Source: Rhodanobacter sp. ANJX3
GTDB lineage: Bacteria > Pseudomonadota > Gammaproteobacteria > Xanthomonadales > Rhodanobacteraceae
DNA: 64,000 nt
Assembly (NCBI RefSeq): GCF_014200755.1
Contig: NZ_JACHCM010000002.1
Span: 496,001-560,000 of the forward strand
Direction of reading: 5' to 3'
Below, one piece after another: positions 54,001 through 62,989 of this stretch (position 1 is its first letter; every line of letters begins with the position of its first letter). The notes under the pieces are model-generated. The model was given only the letters and a program-made list of their open reading frames with translations, ran no database searches and was not told the DNA's origin. Made by a program: the position numbers and the translations under genes.

Positions 54001-54417
54001 TAAGCTTCCCGGGTTATTGTAGTAAGCGCTGAGATCGTTATTATAGACTTGAGTGGCTGCAGGGATTGTTCCTGAGCCGGGCTCATTTTGATAATAAGGT
54101 CCGTTGTCGATCGCGTGTTGTGTTTCATGCGCCACAAACTCAATAATATCAGCCGGTGAATTTATGATTGTATTTAAGTAGGATGATCCAATTTCCATCG
54201 TTGTATTCAATGGATTATATGCCCCACCAAGCGACGAATTACCGGTCGTATTATAAGAAAACTTTGTAATCGTCTGGTTTGCTACCTGAGCTTCCAGGGC
54301 GTCCAATAATGCGGGCGATGAAGAAATAGCGTTGTAAAAAGTGGTGTATTCCGCGCTCTTGTTTTGAGCTGCCATTTCATTGGATAGTTGCGTCAATAGG
54401 TCATTAAGAGTTGCCAT
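51031..54417 (-). CDS. Zincin-tipped beta-solenoid repeat protein
   Basis: 1128 residues, no Sec signal. The N-terminal domain (about 1-170) has a zinc-protease motif HETQH (97-101, in FVAHETQHAIDN) and an acidic DDEGRAN (Glu160) that could be the third ligand, as in zincins. Residues about 380-1050 are dozens of Asn/Gly/Thr-rich beta-solenoid strands (GSGNTI, NGSNNTIDL, GDNNTY motifs), resembling haemagglutinin-like or RTX-type repeats. The C-terminus ends in a helical DLHALVHAMAAFH segment, like C-termini of some type I-secreted adhesins. No secretion genes are adjacent. Possibly a secreted metalloprotease toxin or adhesin; its partner may be the gene at 54501. Confidence 0.82.
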   Translation of the reverse strand: MATLNDLLTQLSNEMAAQNKSAEYTTFYNAISSSPALLDALEAQVANQTITKFSYNTTGNSSLGGAYNPLNTTMEIGSSYLNTIINSPADIIEFVAHETQHAIDNGPYYQNEPGSGTIPAATQVYNNDLSAYYNNPGSLPAGTTLTSIINTNVLAHLDDEGRANIAGYNANLSAAVAANGGAPLTQDQLAAAIAADPYASQVAGINTLSDGTIDITNAANIQSAANYMSLANPSGYANPSDPTGKTPDTEITYNDLYGAFDLNQAVSAADGGSVTVNFDQLGLTTSSIASGASALSDLQIDENLAITGFNCGVPQGGTGQDASCVVFNSSDNSENFFFINPDGSVRSVGEATTIPVASDGSNDSTIQLSSDYADLDIDASNMQVAMANEESLGINLDGSDDVITLDPGSETTAIGNNNVFTLSDNSDTTLTVTGQNETISTAGNTIVINGDGSSVTLTDAKSPVLNTIQMNGNNQTLNATQAYESTVAAASGSTGETINGSGLTVNAGVGSQFALNGMSLTFNGGANTQLNIAGGFNTATVGDGSQVTLNAPTTTGGFVGLNTINESNGTVTVAFNDSTYGGDTLNGSGNTIISASSAFNLKGDNNTYSGSSSSTSSFGLTGDNNTYTSTAGSNYFEITGSNNVVSAGSGGYYSIYSGTGNTLTVSGANFELEAMGTTTINGSNNTIDLDSTSDDTLNVSGSGNTINALEGGQLNLVSGSNFDVYIENSTINVGANVSAILELDNDQIIASNGDSFQIVNGNNTFTAAAGSTLTFSDEEQDVPGESLSVTQGAIALGDKTMFTINGDTNAILGGNQDVILLTGSDDFVSGTNSSITFNGPLDGGDNSISISGTGNKLNASNAAIAFIDGQTGDSLEIHGVGDTISATDKSIDFFTTGGSATAIGAGNTLTGSGQTLALGGSSITDATVISLTSSSITADLGNFVISGSGDTFTGADGSQLNVTGYGNTINVSNATITVADDTSLTIVGSNDQIKGGDDDSLAITGTNDAVTATNSSIVFGQNNSEDTVTGAGDGGSYWSAPDPDLPPGDNGGYSPPSQTAAMAPLASSHSKYASSADAIHSESTAGMPDLHALVHAMAAFHTESQGMAMDSLLTASSPTEHLHLAAAA

Positions 54418-54500
54418 AACTATAATCCATTATTTAATTGTTAAGAAACATAACTAATAACAGGGCTAACTTTTCCTGAAATTAATGAAATATCTGTTAT

Positions 54501-55322
54501 CTAGAGCCGCCCGTATATCTCTACAATAAAAACGCAAGCCTGATCCGGTTTTATGGGATCGATAAAATCTTTGTTGTCGCCATAAGAAATTACTACACGA
54601 GATTTATTTTTCGAATTTACAAAATCTGACGCATTTGATGTTCTAAATTCGCTGCTCAGTGGCGTGACATTTTTTTCTTTTTCTGCTTTTGTAAACCAGC
54701 CCAGATCGCTAAGTTCTTTTATAGAATTACCGGCATTTATGCATTCTTTCTTATCATTCAAATAAAAAGGCCAGTTGATGTTTAAGATCGACATTTTACC
54801 GCCAGGATTTATAATTTTCCCGTCTAATACATACTTTTTAAAATATTCGACGTAAGTTATATTTAAATTCCAAGAGCTGCTGCTTATAAGGTGCGCACTA
54901 TAGCCGCTGCTTCCGAAATTTCTATCGCGAATAGATTTAACGTTAAAAGTTGACTCAAGATCTTGGGGTTCGACATATCCGCCATGCAGTTGTATGAGAC
55001 TAATAATTTTTCCCCACATCACATCGTTGGTATATGGCGGATTATCACGTAAGTAAGGTTGTGCGTCAGGCGGATTTGTTCTGTTGGGTTGACCGGAATT
55101 TGCAGCGTTCGATGAAATGAGATTGGACGGGGCGGACTGAGACATAACATTGCTTATGAGCAATACAGAAAAGAATAAGATCGATATGGTCTTTCCTAAA
55201 GACTGCACTCTTATGCCAGCTCGATGGGTCTTAGTGAGTCGTGCGTTCATCTCAGTAGATTTCCTTGAAGGATTCATGACCTTGCGTCGAAAATTTCGAA
55301 ATTGATCGTATTCAGCGTTCAT
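54501..55322 (-). CDS. Signal-anchored envelope protein, partner of the zincin repeat protein
   Basis: 273 residues, AT-rich. A long basic N-terminus precedes one hydrophobic helix (about 44-60, TISILFFSVLLISNVM), then an exported domain with WGKIISLIQLHGGYVEPQDL ESTFNVK and two cysteines (ECINAG, QACVF). The start at 55322 has GGAGAG 7 bases upstream. It lies 83 bp upstream of the zincin gene on the same strand and shares its composition, so the two probably form an operon. Immunity protein or secretion helper is the natural guess; no homology recognised. Confidence 0.68.
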   Translation of the reverse strand: MNAEYDQFRNFRRKVMNPSRKSTEMNARLTKTHRAGIRVQSLGKTISILFFSVLLISNVMSQSAPSNLISSNAANSGQPNRTNPPDAQPYLRDNPPYTNDVMWGKIISLIQLHGGYVEPQDLESTFNVKSIRDRNFGSSGYSAHLISSSSWNLNITYVEYFKKYVLDGKIINPGGKMSILNINWPFYLNDKKECINAGNSIKELSDLGWFTKAEKEKNVTPLSSEFRTSNASDFVNSKNKSRVVISYGDNKDFIDPIKPDQACVFIVEIYGRL

Positions 55323-55543
55323 GCAAGCTCTCCGCGGTGTTTTTGAATGAGTGGCTCCAGGAAGTAACTGATGACTCGCCGGTGAAAAACGGGACGGCGG
55401 AAGTTAAATCCCGCCTTGGTGTTCTTCGGCGCTTGAACTCGGGCCACTTCGCCATCTGGTGTTTCCCTCTCGGCCACATCGACCCTTCCTGTATCCGGCC
55501 GCGCTGGATCATGGCTGAACTCCCTCGCCAAGAGACAACCGAC

Positions 55544-56491
55544 CTACAGCAACTCATCCGGCTTGAACAAATACCCATGCTTCTTCCATCCCGACGCGAT
55601 GCCCATGTCGTAGCCGTAGACCAGCGTCACCGCAACGACATCCTCGTTGGCGATATTCGGGTCGGCTTTCGCCATCAGCTGGGCGATGCGCTTGGCCATG
55701 GCGCCATCGTCAGTCAGCGGCGCATCCAGCCACAGCGACGACTGCAGGGAGTGCGTAGTCTTGCCGCCATTGAAGGATGACCACCCGCGTACGACTTGCG
55801 CCGTCATTACGTGGGGTTGGGTGGACAACGTCTGGTACAGCGGCAGGATGCCCGCGAAAGTCTGGGTCTGCGCGAACCGACTGGCGACCGCTGGCGCGCT
55901 CAAAGCGATAACAGCGAGCAGAGCCACCACGACGATATGCCCACGCCACATGACGGGGAACGGTACGGGCTGCGCCGCACGATCGAAGCGCTCCACGTAC
56001 GAGCCCACCGCCAGGTCATGCAGGGACTGCCGTGTGCGGCGATTGAACAGGTAAAGGTAGATGATGGCGAACATGCCACCGAATACGACGAGGGCGAGCA
56101 GGTAACCCAACGGTGTCGACATCGCTAGCTTAGGATCAAGCGGCAGGCCATTCGCAAAGAACGGAATGCCCAACACCGCGTAGCGCAGCACCGAGCGCGG
56201 CAAGGACAGCAGCTGGTCGTGGGCATCGACGACCCGCACACCAAGCCAGCGTTTGCCTAATGTCTGCCCGCCACCGATACGGCTGTTGCAGATACCGAAA
56301 TAGGCCAGCGCGATCGCAAAGCCGATCAGCTTCGCATAGGCGCCCATGCGCGCGAACGTATCAAAGAACAACGCGCCCAGAATCCAGCCGACGATGCCGA
56401 GCAGAATCGAGTCGACCGCGAAGGCGCCTAGACGACGCCAGAAGCCGGCAATCTCCCGATCCGACCCACCTTCCGTATGCAATGCGTCCAT
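55544..56491 (-). CDS. RDD-family membrane protein
   Basis: 315 residues from the ATG at 56491 (AGGGGGAAG upstream). The RDD domain is at the N-terminus: GFWRRLGAFAVDSILLGIVG with the Arg/Asp pair, IGGGQTLGKRWLGVRVVDA, and LFNRRTRQSLHDLAVGSYVE. A fourth hydrophobic helix (about 197-217) leads to a C-terminal extracytoplasmic domain ending ASGWKKHGYLFKPDELL. RDD proteins are poorly defined; some act as Na+/H+ antiporters or lipid-envelope factors. Single gene. Confidence 0.9.
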   Translation of the reverse strand: MDALHTEGGSDREIAGFWRRLGAFAVDSILLGIVGWILGALFFDTFARMGAYAKLIGFAIALAYFGICNSRIGGGQTLGKRWLGVRVVDAHDQLLSLPRSVLRYAVLGIPFFANGLPLDPKLAMSTPLGYLLALVVFGGMFAIIYLYLFNRRTRQSLHDLAVGSYVERFDRAAQPVPFPVMWRGHIVVVALLAVIALSAPAVASRFAQTQTFAGILPLYQTLSTQPHVMTAQVVRGWSSFNGGKTTHSLQSSLWLDAPLTDDGAMAKRIAQLMAKADPNIANEDVVAVTLVYGYDMGIASGWKKHGYLFKPDELL

Positions 56492-56689
56492 GTACTTCCC
56501 CCTGAAGTGGGGACATCTTGCCGCAAGAATGATCGGGAGGCGAGGTGCGCTGCGGCATGGGCAAATTCCATCGCCTAACAAAAGCCGCTACGGGCACAGC
56601 AAAGGGGGACGGAGGGAATGAAAACGCGCCGAACCTCGAGTGGCTGCCAGGCAACTACGAATAGATTTGCCCTAACCTCCGCAATACGT

Positions 56690-57943
56690 CTAATGGCGCA
56701 TGGTGCGCGCCGCGACGTCGCCGGCAAACGCCAACGCCACAAACCCCAGGCATAGCCCGCAGATACCCGTCCAGCCGGCCATGGCCCAGGCCACGCCCGC
56801 ACCGGCGGCACCGGCGCTGCCGCCGACGAAGAACACGCCCACAAACAAACCGTTGAGCCGGCTGCGCGCCTCGGGCATCAGCATGTTGACCGCGCGGCGG
56901 CCGATGGTCTGGTCGCCGACGGCGCCGGCATCGATCGTGATTGCCGCGAGCACGAGCAGACCCAGCGCAAGCCATGCATGGGCGCGAATGTCGAACCCGA
57001 ACCAGCCGGCACCGGCGATGCCCGCGAGCACGATGCCGGCGAGCAGCACCCCATGCGCAATGCGCATGCCCACCACGCCATGGCCCTTGTCGCCGGCGCG
57101 ACCGGCCAGCGGTGCGACCACCGTGCCGGCAACGCCGGCCAGCGCGAAGGCCGCGGCCGCATCGGCACTCAGGGCGAACGGCGGTTGCACCAGCAGCACG
57201 GCCACACCGGTCCAGAACGCCGAAAACGCCGCCATCACAAACGCGGCAGACACGGCGTAGCGCCGAAGCACGCGCTCGCGCTGCCACAAGGTCCACAGCG
57301 ACCGAATCAGTACGCCGTAGCTATGCCCGAAATCGGGCCGACGCGGCGGCAGTTTGAGCAGCAGCATCAACGCCACCAAGGCATCGAGTACGCCCATCAA
57401 CACATAGAACGAGCGCCAGCCAAAATGGCCCGCCACCGTGCTGGCGAGCGGGCGCGAAAACAAAATGCCCAGCATCACCCCGCTCATGACGCTGCCGACC
57501 GCGCTGCCGCGACGGTCGGGGTGAGCCATAGAGGCGGCCAGCGGCACCAGCACCTGGATGGCGCACGAGGTGGTGCCGGCCACGCACGCGGCGAGCAGAA
57601 ACACGGATGCATTCGGCGCGAGGCCGGCCAGCACCAGCATCGCCGCACAGATGACAAGGGTGATCACGGTCAGGCGGCGGTTCTCCGTGAGATCGGCCAG
57701 CGGCACCAGAAACACCATGCCCACCGCATAGCCCAGCTGGGGCAGCGTGGCCACCAGACCTGACAGCGTCGGCGGAATACCCAGGCTGTGCGCGATGGGC
57801 ACGGTCAGCGGCTGCGCGGCGGAGAGGTTCACGATCATCACGCTGACGGCGAACGCGAACAGCAACGTCATGCCGGGGGTGAGAGCGACCGCCTGTTCGA
57901 CCGGGGCGGGAGCAGCGAGTACGGCGTTGGCATCGGTAGACAT
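56690..57943 (-). CDS. MFS transporter
   Basis: About 417 residues with 12 TM helices, Major Facilitator Superfamily DHA1 type. Family features: PLADLTENRRLTVITLVICA (motif A region), HPDRRGSAVGSVMSGVMLGI, and GRRAVNMLMPEARSRLNGLF VGVFFVGGSAG in the C-half. Starts at 57943, 57952 or 57994 are possible; 57943 is used here. It is divergent from a LysR regulator, so its expression probably follows that regulator's ligand. An efflux pump for a small compound is likely; substrate unknown. Confidence 0.92.
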   Translation of the reverse strand: MSTDANAVLAAPAPVEQAVALTPGMTLLFAFAVSVMIVNLSAAQPLTVPIAHSLGIPPTLSGLVATLPQLGYAVGMVFLVPLADLTENRRLTVITLVICAAMLVLAGLAPNASVFLLAACVAGTTSCAIQVLVPLAASMAHPDRRGSAVGSVMSGVMLGILFSRPLASTVAGHFGWRSFYVLMGVLDALVALMLLLKLPPRRPDFGHSYGVLIRSLWTLWQRERVLRRYAVSAAFVMAAFSAFWTGVAVLLVQPPFALSADAAAAFALAGVAGTVVAPLAGRAGDKGHGVVGMRIAHGVLLAGIVLAGIAGAGWFGFDIRAHAWLALGLLVLAAITIDAGAVGDQTIGRRAVNMLMPEARSRLNGLFVGVFFVGGSAGAAGAGVAWAMAGWTGICGLCLGFVALAFAGDVAARTMRH

Positions 57944-58053
57944 GGACGGCATTTGCGGCGACGAGGGTGCTGAGGTTAAATACCCCGAACCCATGCAGCA
58001 ATTGAATAATAATCATAAAGACTATGTGCAAATCACATACATGAGCATCGCCG

Positions 58054-58968
58054 ATGAATACCCATGATTTGACTGCCTTCATCGCCGTGGTGGACGCGGG
58101 TTCGATCGTGCAGGCAGCCAACCGCCTGCATCTGACCCAGCCGGCCATTACGCGTCGCGTGCAGTCGCTGGAGGCCTTGCTCGGCGTGGAACTGCTGGAC
58201 CGGCAATCCAAGCCGCTGCGGCCGTCGTCAGTGGGGAGAGAGGTGTACGCCAAGGGACGTCAGCTGCTGCGCGCCGAAAGCGAGTTGATGGCGGCGGTCA
58301 ACCCGGCCGTGGAGCCGGAGGGCGAATTGCGGCTCGGCATGGCGCCGTATCTCGCGGACATGATGCTGGCCACACCGGTGGACCGACTGCGCGAGGCCTT
58401 TCCGCGTTTGGCACTGCGCATTCAGACCAGTTGGTCGCCTACGCTGACCGCCTCGCTGGAGGGCGACCAACTCGATGCCGCCGTGGTCGGTTACGCCAAC
58501 GGTGCGACGCCGCCCGCGTCGTTTGTCGCGACCGCATTCGCGTCGCAGCCGATTCGCATCGTCGCCGCGCCGTCGCTGGGGTTGCCGGCGAAACTCGACG
58601 TGCGCGGCCTGGCGGGTTTCTCCTGGGTGCTCAGCCAGAGCGGTTGCGGCATGCGCTCGGCGCTGCGCAGCGCGCTGGATATCGCCGGCATCCCGTTCGA
58701 CGTTACGGTCGAAGCGGCGGGCTCGGAATTGCAGCTGTCGCTGGTGGCACGCGGCGCCGGCCTGGGCATGGTCACCGCCGATCTGCTCGAACGCAGCGCC
58801 TATCGGCATCGACTCAAGGTTCTCACCGTGACCGATTTCCGACCCGAGATCGTCGCCTGGCTGGTGCACCGCGCCCTGCCGCCGAGGCTGGTGGCGCCGG
58901 TGGCACTCTTGCTCGAAGAGCTGCAAAAACTGCCGATGGCACGGCCGGCAAAAAAGCGGCGCGCTTAG
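58054..58968 (+). CDS. LysR-family transcriptional regulator
   Basis: 304 residues: MNTHDLTAFIAVVDAGSIVQ AANRLHLTQPAITRRVQSLE ALLGVELLDRQSKPLRPS is a typical LysR HTH. The effector domain follows with LRLGMAPYLADMMLATPVDR. Divergent from the MFS transporter across about 110 bp, so the transporter is its likely target. Activity probably depends on a small-molecule inducer that the transporter exports. Confidence 0.94.
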   Translation: MNTHDLTAFIAVVDAGSIVQAANRLHLTQPAITRRVQSLEALLGVELLDRQSKPLRPSSVGREVYAKGRQLLRAESELMAAVNPAVEPEGELRLGMAPYLADMMLATPVDRLREAFPRLALRIQTSWSPTLTASLEGDQLDAAVVGYANGATPPASFVATAFASQPIRIVAAPSLGLPAKLDVRGLAGFSWVLSQSGCGMRSALRSALDIAGIPFDVTVEAAGSELQLSLVARGAGLGMVTADLLERSAYRHRLKVLTVTDFRPEIVAWLVHRALPPRLVAPVALLLEELQKLPMARPAKKRRA

Positions 58969-59062
58969 CGCTTGCACAAGTGGAATGAATGCTTCGACGC
59001 GAAGCATCCAACACTGTGTGCTTGAGCCTTGCGCCGATGCCCGCCTTTTGAAGGCTCGCTTC

Positions 59063-59094
59063 CTATGTTGCTATGTTGCTATGTTGCTATGTTG
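59063..59094. repeat. Four tandem CTATGTTG octamers
   Basis: CTATGTTG repeated four times without interruption in the leader between the LysR gene and the FtsK gene, about 70 bp before the FtsK start. Copy number could vary by slippage. Confidence 0.9.
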
Positions 59095-59161
59095 CGGCGG
59101 TATTCGCCGCATGGATTCGGGCGTATAAGCGCATCGGTTAAGATCATGGGTCGACTTAACC

Positions 59162-61615
59162 ATGAACGGCGCTGCCTCACGCATGATGATCTACGTTTTC
59201 GCGGCAATGATTCTGTCTGGTATGTGGCTTCTGTTCCGCCTGTGGAAATCCTCGTCGAACAACCAAAAACGCAACACGCGCCGGGCGACCCGTCCATCCG
59301 CACCCGCGCGCCGCACTCATGCCGGCAAGGCCGGGGAGAGATGGGCTCGCGGCAAGCAGGCGCCGGCTAAACGCAAGCATCCGCCGCAGCCCGCCAGCAA
59401 GCCGCAAGCCACACCCGAAAAAGCGATGGCCGAAGCCTGGCCATCCCATCGGCCGCCGACCGCACGGCCAGCGCGCAGCGTCACCGAATCGCCCGTCCTA
59501 ATGACCCGGGTCCGCCCGCCGGCCACATCGACAGCCGGCATCGTTCGCGCCCTGAGCAATGCGCACGACGTCGATACCCGCCGAACCGCGCCGATGCCAA
59601 CCGCCGCGCCCTCCTCGGTGCGGACCGAGCCGGCATCGATCGCACCTACGGCGGCGAAGCCAGCACGGGTCATGGCGCCGTCGACGCATGACGAACCCAT
59701 GTCGGCCGCGCCCCAGGCGATCACGCCTATCGAACCGATGGCGGCTTATATCGAACCCGCGCCGATCTCGCCCGAGGTCATGGCCCACCCCGAGCCGACG
59801 TCGATCACACCTGTATATGCAGAGTCCGTTCCGACCATGTCCGAAGCGACGACTCGCGTGGAGCCTGCGTCTACTGAATCGGTGCCACCGAAGCCTATCG
59901 AGCCGGCAACGGCTGACCCTCGGCTGCAAAAGTCAGCTACCGCCGAGATGGCGCCGCCGCTCGCAACGCCGGCCCCCACGCGCGTTATCCAGCACGTGCC
60001 ACCGGTCGTCGGTGCGCTGCCGGCAGCGCTGCGCACCGCCTCCAACGATGGACACGATAGGGATACCGATGCCGAACCGGCTCTGCCCACCAGCCAAGCC
60101 ATGCCCGCTGCGGGTAGCCAGTCCAGGCGGCCGATCGAACTGCCTCCGCTGGACCTGCTGACGACCGCGTCCGAGGAGGTCGATGCCGAACCGGCCGAGG
60201 TGCTGGCCGCCACTGGCGAGCTGATCGAACAGCGCCTGCGCGAATTCAAGGTGCCGGTGACCGTGGTCGGCGCTTCGGCTGGCCCGGTGATCACCCGCTA
60301 CGAAGTGGAACCGGCCGTTGGCGTGCGCGGCAGCCAGATCGTCGCCTTGATGCGCGACCTGGCGCGCGGCCTGGGTCGCACCTCCATCCGCGTGGTCGAG
60401 ACGATTCCGGGCAAGACCTGCATGGGCCTGGAACTGCCGAACGAGCGGCGCCAGATGATCGGGCTGGCCGACATCCTGCGCTCCGATGCGTATCGCGACC
60501 ACGACTCGCCGCTGGTGCTGGCGATGGGCAAGGACATCACCGGTGCACCGGTGGTCACCGACTTGGCGCGCGCGCCACACATGCTGGTCGCCGGCACCAC
60601 CGGTTCGGGCAAGTCGGTGGCGATCAACGCGATGATCCTGTCGATGCTGTACAAGGCCACGCCCGACGAAGTGCGGATGATCATGATCGACCCGAAGATG
60701 CTGGAGCTCTCGGTGTACGAGGGCATCCCGCATCTGCTCGCGCCGGTGGTGACCGACATGAAGCTGGCCGCCAACGCGCTCAACTGGTGCGTCGCCGAAA
60801 TGGAAAACCGCTATCGACTCTTGTCCGAATTGCGCGTGCGCAACCTGGCCGGTTACAACCAGAAGATCCGCGAGGCACGCGCCGCCGGCACGCCGCTGAG
60901 CAACCCCTTTCCGACGCATGTGGAGACGCCGGAACTGCTCGATACGTTGCCGCTGATTGTGGTGCTGATCGACGAGCTGGCGGACCTGATGATGGTGGCC
61001 GGCAAAAAGATCGAGGAACTGATTGCACGACTGGCGCAAAAAGCACGCGCCGCCGGCATTCATTTGATTCTGGCCACGCAACGCCCTTCGGTGGACGTGA
61101 TCACCGGCCTGATCAAGGCGAACATCCCTACCCGCGTCGCGTTTCAGGTGTCGTCCAAGATCGACTCGCGCACCATTCTCGACCAGATGGGCGCCGAATC
61201 GCTGCTCGGCCAGGGCGACATGCTGTTTCTGCCGCCCGGCACCGGCTATCCGCAGCGCGTGCATGGTGCGTTCGTCGCCGACGACGAAGTGCATCGCGTG
61301 GTTGCCCACCTCAAGCAATACGGTGCGCCGGACTACCGCGAAGAAATTCTCGCTGGCCCGCCATCGGAAGCGGCGGCCGACCTGTTTGGCGACGAAGCCG
61401 CCGACGCCGAACTCGATGCGCTGTACGACGAAGCCGTCGCCTTTGTGCTGCGCAGCCGCCGCGCTTCGATCTCCTCCGTGCAGCGCCAGCTGCGCATCGG
61501 CTACAACCGTGCGGCACGCCTGGTCGAGACGATGGAGGCCGCCGGACTGGTGTCCTCCATGGGCCACAACGGCGCACGCGAGGTCCTGGTGCCAGGCCCT
61601 GGCGATACGATGTGA
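59162..61615 (+). CDS. FtsK/SpoIIIE-type DNA translocase with single membrane anchor
   Basis: 817 residues. Only one TM helix at the N-terminus (about 8-25, [20 protein letters not shown]), then a Pro/Ala-rich linker to about 310, then the motor: [20 protein letters not shown], Walker A GTTGSGKS, the Walker B-like [40 protein letters not shown] and the C-terminal winged-helix gamma domain ([20 protein letters not shown]). Normal FtsK has four TM helices, so this is a shortened paralogue or variant. It should translocate double-stranded DNA. The downstream DNA repeats its last 40 bases (62303-62342). Start ATG fits. Confidence 0.92.
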   Translation: MNGAASRMMIYVFAAMILSGMWLLFRLWKSSSNNQKRNTRRATRPSAPARRTHAGKAGERWARGKQAPAKRKHPPQPASKPQATPEKAMAEAWPSHRPPTARPARSVTESPVLMTRVRPPATSTAGIVRALSNAHDVDTRRTAPMPTAAPSSVRTEPASIAPTAAKPARVMAPSTHDEPMSAAPQAITPIEPMAAYIEPAPISPEVMAHPEPTSITPVYAESVPTMSEATTRVEPASTESVPPKPIEPATADPRLQKSATAEMAPPLATPAPTRVIQHVPPVVGALPAALRTASNDGHDRDTDAEPALPTSQAMPAAGSQSRRPIELPPLDLLTTASEEVDAEPAEVLAATGELIEQRLREFKVPVTVVGASAGPVITRYEVEPAVGVRGSQIVALMRDLARGLGRTSIRVVETIPGKTCMGLELPNERRQMIGLADILRSDAYRDHDSPLVLAMGKDITGAPVVTDLARAPHMLVAGTTGSGKSVAINAMILSMLYKATPDEVRMIMIDPKMLELSVYEGIPHLLAPVVTDMKLAANALNWCVAEMENRYRLLSELRVRNLAGYNQKIREARAAGTPLSNPFPTHVETPELLDTLPLIVVLIDELADLMMVAGKKIEELIARLAQKARAAGIHLILATQRPSVDVITGLIKANIPTRVAFQVSSKIDSRTILDQMGAESLLGQGDMLFLPPGTGYPQRVHGAFVADDEVHRVVAHLKQYGAPDYREEILAGPPSEAAADLFGDEAADAELDALYDEAVAFVLRSRRASISSVQRQLRIGYNRAARLVETMEAAGLVSSMGHNGAREVLVPGPGDTM

Positions 61616-61822
61616 AAAGTCGCGATCGAACCGGGTCGATCAAACACGGACAGAGCCGAATGGCGCTTGGCAGGCCGTTTGAGCATCGCCGATCCGCACC
61701 GCCCTTGTGATAGCCACGATCGATGCATGGCTGCCGATGCGCTCGTCGCATCGCAGGATTTCAGCCCTGCGTACGCACATCCCCCATCGTCGATCGGGTC
61801 GCCGGCCTGGGCGGCGCCGTAG

Positions 61823-62158
61823 TCAGGCCTTGCGCAGAAAGCAGGTTTTCAGGACCAGCCCCTTGATCTTGTCCGAGTTGCCTTCGATGTGCTCGGCGTC
61901 GTCCTCAACCAGACGGATGCCGCGGATCAAGGTGCCCTGCTTGAGGGGAATCGAAGACCCCTTTACCTTCAGGTCTTTGATCACCACCACCGTGTCGCCC
62001 TGAGCCAGCACGTTGCCGTTACTGTCGCGCACCACCACCGAGGCCTCGGCAGGCGCGTGCGCCAACCATTCATACCCACAGTCGGCGCAGACCATCATGG
62101 TGCCGTCGGGATAGCTATTCTGCAGCGTACATTGCGGGCAAGCGATCGAATCGGACAT
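61823..62158 (-). CDS. phnA: PhnA/YjdM-family zinc-ribbon protein
   Basis: 111 residues. N-terminal zinc ribbon CPQCTLQNSYPDGTMMVCADCG, then the PhnA domain with NVLAQGDTVVVIKDLKVKGS, KQGTLIRGIRLVEDDAEHIE GNSDKIKGLVLKTCFLRK. Complete and typical in length. Despite the name, YjdM proteins are not essential for phosphonate use; the role is unclear. It lies in the interval between the ftsK gene and the copied ftsK end, convergent with ftsK. Confidence 0.93.
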   Translation of the reverse strand: MSDSIACPQCTLQNSYPDGTMMVCADCGYEWLAHAPAEASVVVRDSNGNVLAQGDTVVVIKDLKVKGSSIPLKQGTLIRGIRLVEDDAEHIEGNSDKIKGLVLKTCFLRKA

Positions 62159-62297
62159 GGGCTCGAACCTGAAAAGAGCGCGCGATTGTAACCGCTGCTA
62201 ATGCCGTGACGGCCCTGAATGGGCTATGCGATGTGAAAACAGGCGCTGAGTGCATTCTTTCGACTAAAAGCGGGTGAGAGCTCTGATCCGGTTAGCT

Positions 62298-62342
62298 GGC
62301 CCACGCGAGGTACTGGTGCCAGGCCCAGGCGATGCGATGTAA
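62298..62342 (+). repeat. Diverged copy of the ftsK 3' end
   Basis: These 45 bases nearly repeat the last 45 bases of ftsK (61571-61615): both encode [12 protein letters not shown] and a stop codon (TGA in ftsK, TAA here), with a handful of substitutions and equal length. It is out of context of any ORF. This looks like the remnant of a second ftsK terminus left by insertion or recombination of the 61616-62297 segment. Confidence 0.8.
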
Positions 62343-62519
62343 CCTGTTGACCGACAACCTTTCCCTAGCAAGCTCACGATCTGCTGCCAAGCGTCAGTGG
62401 CAGGCTTTCCAGAGGGAATTTCAGGAGCGATCTTTGAAGGAAGGCTACCTATTCCGTCTATCTTGCGACAGGCCGCGCTATTGACTCCAAGGCTAAAAAT
62501 CGACGAACAGGAGGAACAC

Positions 62520-62963
62520 ATGAAAACGTCAGGGATGCTCGCCATCACCTTCGCTCTGCTCACCTACGGCTCGGCCGCCGTAGCCGCCGACACTACGAGC
62601 CAAATTATTCGGAGAGATGCTCCGAAAGGCATCACGACTGCCTTCTTTACCTGTATCGACAAGGCCGGCTCCGACACGATCGCTCTCGGCGGTTGCCTCT
62701 CCGCGGAAAAAACCAAGCAGGACACCCGGCTCAACGCGACGTACAAGACGTTGCTCGGCAAGCTCAATGGCAAGGCGAAGGACGGTCTGGTCAGTGCTCA
62801 ACGGGAGTGGCTGGCATTCCATAACAAGAGCGGCGATTTCGAAGTCCTGCTCTACGGCAATGAAACTGTCGCTGACCTTCAAGTAACGCAGAACGAGATT
62901 TTCCAGCTTTGCGACCGCGCCAACACATTGGATAAGTATCTGGCCGTCGCCAACGACAACTAA
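62520..62963 (+). CDS. LprI-like periplasmic lysozyme inhibitor (candidate immunity)
   Basis: 147 residues with a signal peptide (SAAVAADT). The mature part matches DUF1311/LprI-type proteins: CIDKAGSDTIALGGCLSAEK, QDTRLNATYKTLLGKLNGKA, LVSAQREWLAFHNK. LprI proteins inhibit lysozymes. It precedes, on the same strand with a 26-nt gap, a probable peptidoglycan-targeting effector, matching the X-T4SS habit of putting the immunity gene first, so it is a candidate X-Tfi. GGAGG precedes the ATG. Specificity for the effector is inferred. Confidence 0.9.
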   Translation: MKTSGMLAITFALLTYGSAAVAADTTSQIIRRDAPKGITTAFFTCIDKAGSDTIALGGCLSAEKTKQDTRLNATYKTLLGKLNGKAKDGLVSAQREWLAFHNKSGDFEVLLYGNETVADLQVTQNEIFQLCDRANTLDKYLAVANDN

Positions 62964-62989
62964 GCAGCATCGACTCAAGGACGAACACC

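Noticed and set aside
59933..61567. 544-codon minus ORF antisense to ftsK
   Set aside because: His/Gln/Arg-rich shadow translation, no domain.
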